From assembly GCA_946626015.1 (NCBI GenBank), contig CAMOTT010000002.1, positions 1-33,543 of the forward strand: DNA of 33,543 nucleotides. Direction: 5' to 3'. Below, piece by piece: positions 31,793 through 33,543 of the stretch. The DNA is from an uncultured Clostridia bacterium. GTDB taxonomy: Bacteria > Bacillota > Clostridia > Oscillospirales > Acutalibacteraceae. The position numbers were made by a program, and so were the translations under genes. The notes beneath the pieces are model-generated. The model searched no databases. It was not told the DNA's origin and worked only from the letters and a program-made list of their open reading frames with translations. Numbering within the stretch: position 1 is the stretch's first letter; each line of letters opens with the position of its first letter.

Positions 31793-31848
31793 AGATGTAT
31801 TCTCCTTTCGATTTTATAAGCAACGGGTAAAAACCCAATACTAAACAA

Positions 31849-31877
31849 ATTTTAACACAAATCGACGGTATAGGCAA
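31849..31877 (-). promoter_or_regulatory. Candidate promoter of the IscU-like/GGGtGRT unit
   Basis: Minus strand TTGCCT, 17 bases, TAAAAT, 57 bases before the start codon. Confidence 0.5.
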
Positions 31878-31896
31878 TAGAAAATTGAGCCTGTTT

Positions 31897-32454
31897 TTAA
31901 AAAACAAAGCCCAATTCCTTGATCGTTTTGTTTATGTCATTGTAGACCGCTTCGTAAACGGATCTGCCAAGGGTTATATAATATTCATCCTCGTCTTTTC
32001 CGCAAAGGGAGGCGAACTGCGCGCCTATGTTGCGTGGAACGTCCACGCCCTTGCGCAGGATCAGATAATAGAAGGTGAAGGCCGCGCCGTCTGAGATGTT
32101 GTCGTAAAACTCTTTTGAGGTCTCCATAAGTCTGTTCGTCATCTCAGTGGTGGCGGCTGAGGAAAGGATGTTCACCGGCAGGGAAAAATCTATCGTGGTC
32201 ATGGCGGTGAAGATCATCAGCACGCGGAGCTGGTAAAGCGCGGACAAGGGCAAAGTCTTGTTGCCGATAAGAGCTCTTATTCCCGCGTTGTCCGGGTTGA
32301 GGGCGGACATACGCTCCCCCAGGAGCTTGGCGCGCTCCATGTTGCCGTTGGCGCGGTGGTGCTCGATATCCTGCGCCAAAAATTCGGGGTCGTCCGGCGT
32401 CAAATCCTTTGAACCGGTATAAATTTTAATATCTCTGTCATCTCCGGGACACAT
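31897..32454 (-). CDS. Unrecognised 185-residue protein
   Basis: A soluble-looking protein, predicted largely helical, with a central stretch STALYQLRVLMIFTAMTTIDFSL-like hydrophobic core and a C-terminal part YYLILRKGVDVPRNIGAQFASLCG. No family or motif was recognised. It starts at ATG 32454, 21 bases after the PHP gene, with a modest GGTGA ribosome site, so it is probably the second gene of that operon. Codon and base use match the host genes, unlike the island next door. Confidence 0.75.
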   Translation of the reverse strand: MCPGDDRDIKIYTGSKDLTPDDPEFLAQDIEHHRANGNMERAKLLGERMSALNPDNAGIRALIGNKTLPLSALYQLRVLMIFTAMTTIDFSLPVNILSSAATTEMTNRLMETSKEFYDNISDGAAFTFYYLILRKGVDVPRNIGAQFASLCGKDEDEYYITLGRSVYEAVYNDINKTIKELGFVF

Positions 32455-32475
32455 AAAATCACCATGCTTACGGCG

Positions 32476-33354
32476 TCATTCCCTGGCGGAAGCAGCCGCT
32501 TCGCTTTCCTTTTGCTGTTTTCTGCGCATTTTGTTTTTGTATGAGATCAAAGCCTGAAGAACGGAATCCGGAACGCTGACCGAACCCACGGAGGTGGAAT
32601 TGTAGGAGTACATGCCGTGAAAATCGCTGCCTCCGGTCATCAGCAGGCCGTGCTTTTTTGCTGTTTGCTGGAGGGCGCGCTGCTGCTCCTCGTTTGCGCT
32701 GGGGTGCCAGACCTCGATGCCGTCCAGCCCAAGGCCGATGAGCCTGTTCATTACGTCTATGCTGTCATAAAGATAGGGGTGCGCCAGAACAGCTATGCCG
32801 CCGGCCTCATGTATTGCGCTGAGGATCTCTTCGGGATCGGGGAAGGTGCAGTCCACAAGGACGCCGTTTTCCTTATCCCTGAAAAGCCCCTCGTAAAAAT
32901 CGCCGTAGACCTTGTCTGTGATACCGCACTCCATGAGGGCGTGCATCATGTGCTGCTTATATATACAGGTTGAACCGGTGGCGCATTTAATTACAAGATC
33001 GGGGGTTATGGGAAACCTTTGCGCGAGCTTTAGCATCATATACTGGCTTGCCTTTTTGCGAGCCATGAGATTGCGGCGGCAGAGACCTTCGAGCCTGTCG
33101 GGATAGTCACACAAATAGCAGATCAAATGGACGCTTCTGCCGGTTTGGTGATCCGTGCAGGAAAGCTCCACGCCGGGTATAACGTTGACCCCGTGCCGTT
33201 CACCGATGATTTTACCCCTTATTGTGCCGGCAAGGCAGTCGTGATCCGTTATGGAGATAGCGGACAGACCTCTTTTTTTAGCCAGAACTATAAGATCATC
33301 AATACCGAGAGAACCGTCAGACAGCCTTGTATGACAGTGTAAATCGACAGCCAT
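32476..33354 (-). CDS. PHP-domain phosphoesterase
   Basis: A 292-residue member of the PHP metal-dependent phosphoesterases. The metal-binding series is complete: HCHTRLSDG at the N terminus, SITDHDCLAG, IPGVELSCTD, LAHPYLYDS and GGSDFHG near the C terminus. The relatives closest in layout are the YciV/TrpH-type nucleotidases acting on 3',5'-bisphosphates or short RNA ends; the exact substrate is inferred. The tail is basic (YKNKMRRKQQKES). AGGAGGG lies 9-10 bases before the ATG at 33354; the frame extends upstream to 33483 only through the leader and promoter. Confidence 0.9.
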   Translation of the reverse strand: MAVDLHCHTRLSDGSLGIDDLIVLAKKRGLSAISITDHDCLAGTIRGKIIGERHGVNVIPGVELSCTDHQTGRSVHLICYLCDYPDRLEGLCRRNLMARKKASQYMMLKLAQRFPITPDLVIKCATGSTCIYKQHMMHALMECGITDKVYGDFYEGLFRDKENGVLVDCTFPDPEEILSAIHEAGGIAVLAHPYLYDSIDVMNRLIGLGLDGIEVWHPSANEEQQRALQQTAKKHGLLMTGGSDFHGMYSYNSTSVGSVSVPDSVLQALISYKNKMRRKQQKESEAAASARE

Positions 33355-33393
33355 TTTGAATATCCCTCCTAAAACAAAAGCTGTTATTTTCAT

Positions 33394-33430
33394 CGCATAC
33401 GCAATTTTGCCGCAAAATATGCAATATGCG
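33394..33430 (-). promoter_or_regulatory. Imperfect inverted repeat in the PHP gene leader
   Basis: CGCATA (33394-33399) and TATGCG (33425-33430) enclose further complementary parts (ATTTTG with CAAAAT). The 37-base hairpin lies in the roughly 94-base 5' leader between the promoter and the ribosome site. Confidence 0.45.
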
Positions 33431-33454
33431 GGCAAATTACATTCCAATGGTTTA

Positions 33455-33483
33455 ATTATAATACTCATTTTTTTAAAATGCAA
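33455..33483 (-). promoter_or_regulatory. Promoter of the PHP operon
   Basis: Minus strand TTGCAT, 17 bases, TATAAT, about 100 bases before the start codon. Beyond it, 33484-33543 is AT-rich and shows nothing further. Confidence 0.75.
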
Positions 33484-33543
33484 GATGTTTTGGTAAAAAA
33501 ATCAATAATTATCAGTATTTTTTAAAATTTCTTAAAAAAGCCC

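Noticed and set aside
33355-33483. N-terminal extension of the PHP protein to position 33483
   Set aside because: That stretch contains the promoter, the leader hairpin and the AGGAGGG ribosome site; the HCHTRLSDG motif follows directly after the ATG at 33354.
1-33543. CRISPR arrays, tRNA or rRNA genes, insertion sequences
   Set aside because: No regularly spaced repeats, cloverleaf patterns, rRNA signatures, transposase or integrase motifs were seen on either strand.

Overview
The window looks like a chromosomal segment of an anaerobic, low-to-mid GC Firmicute of the Oscillospiraceae/Ruminococcaceae type. The grounds are gene content rather than a marker gene: a GlgC/GlgD pair in a glycogen operon, an argCJBD cluster with tandem ARG boxes, a ThiT transporter under a TPP riboswitch, a GGGtGRT protein beside an IscU-like protein, AGGAGG ribosome binding sites, and sigma-A promoters with 17-base spacers. 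No rRNA, tRNA, CRISPR array or transposase was seen.

Layout. 1-374 is the 3' end of an unrecognised gene. 568-4761 (minus) is argC-argJ-argB-argD, reading from a promoter overlapped by two ARG boxes. 4993-11345 (minus) is a glycogen operon glgB-glgC-glgD-glgA that ends in a family 4 uracil-DNA glycosylase. 11637-14385 (minus) holds a phosphodiesterase, a DUF4097-like membrane protein, thyA and folA. From 14444 the plus strand carries three small orphan proteins, a TSCPD protein, an ECF sigma factor with a translationally coupled membrane partner, a zinc-ribbon/pseudokinase/PASTA receptor-like protein, and a GH29 alpha-L-fucosidase. 20955-23995 (minus) holds thiT with its TPP riboswitch, alr and a DMT transporter. 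24257-25120 (plus) is a zinc-ribbon membrane protein, and 25190-27277 (minus) is a GH95-like glycoside hydrolase.

About 27440-29990 is strikingly AT-rich and looks like a small acquired island. It has an XRE repressor divergent from a four-gene minus-strand operon of unrecognised proteins, one of which is interrupted by an in-frame stop. Three copies of a TCAACAC half-site sit between them. At its left end is a self-contained candidate structured RNA (27580-27729, plus) with its own promoter, a predicted three-way junction and a terminator, opposed by a convergent promoter on the minus strand.

30072-33354 (minus) returns to the host-like composition: the IscU-like/GGGtGRT pair, then (upstream on that strand) a hypothetical protein and a PHP-domain phosphoesterase.

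The most novel-looking items are the structured RNA with its antisense promoter, the XRE-controlled island operon, the pseudokinase receptor, and the poorly understood IscU-like/GGGtGRT pair. All functions are inferred by reading motifs; no database search was run.
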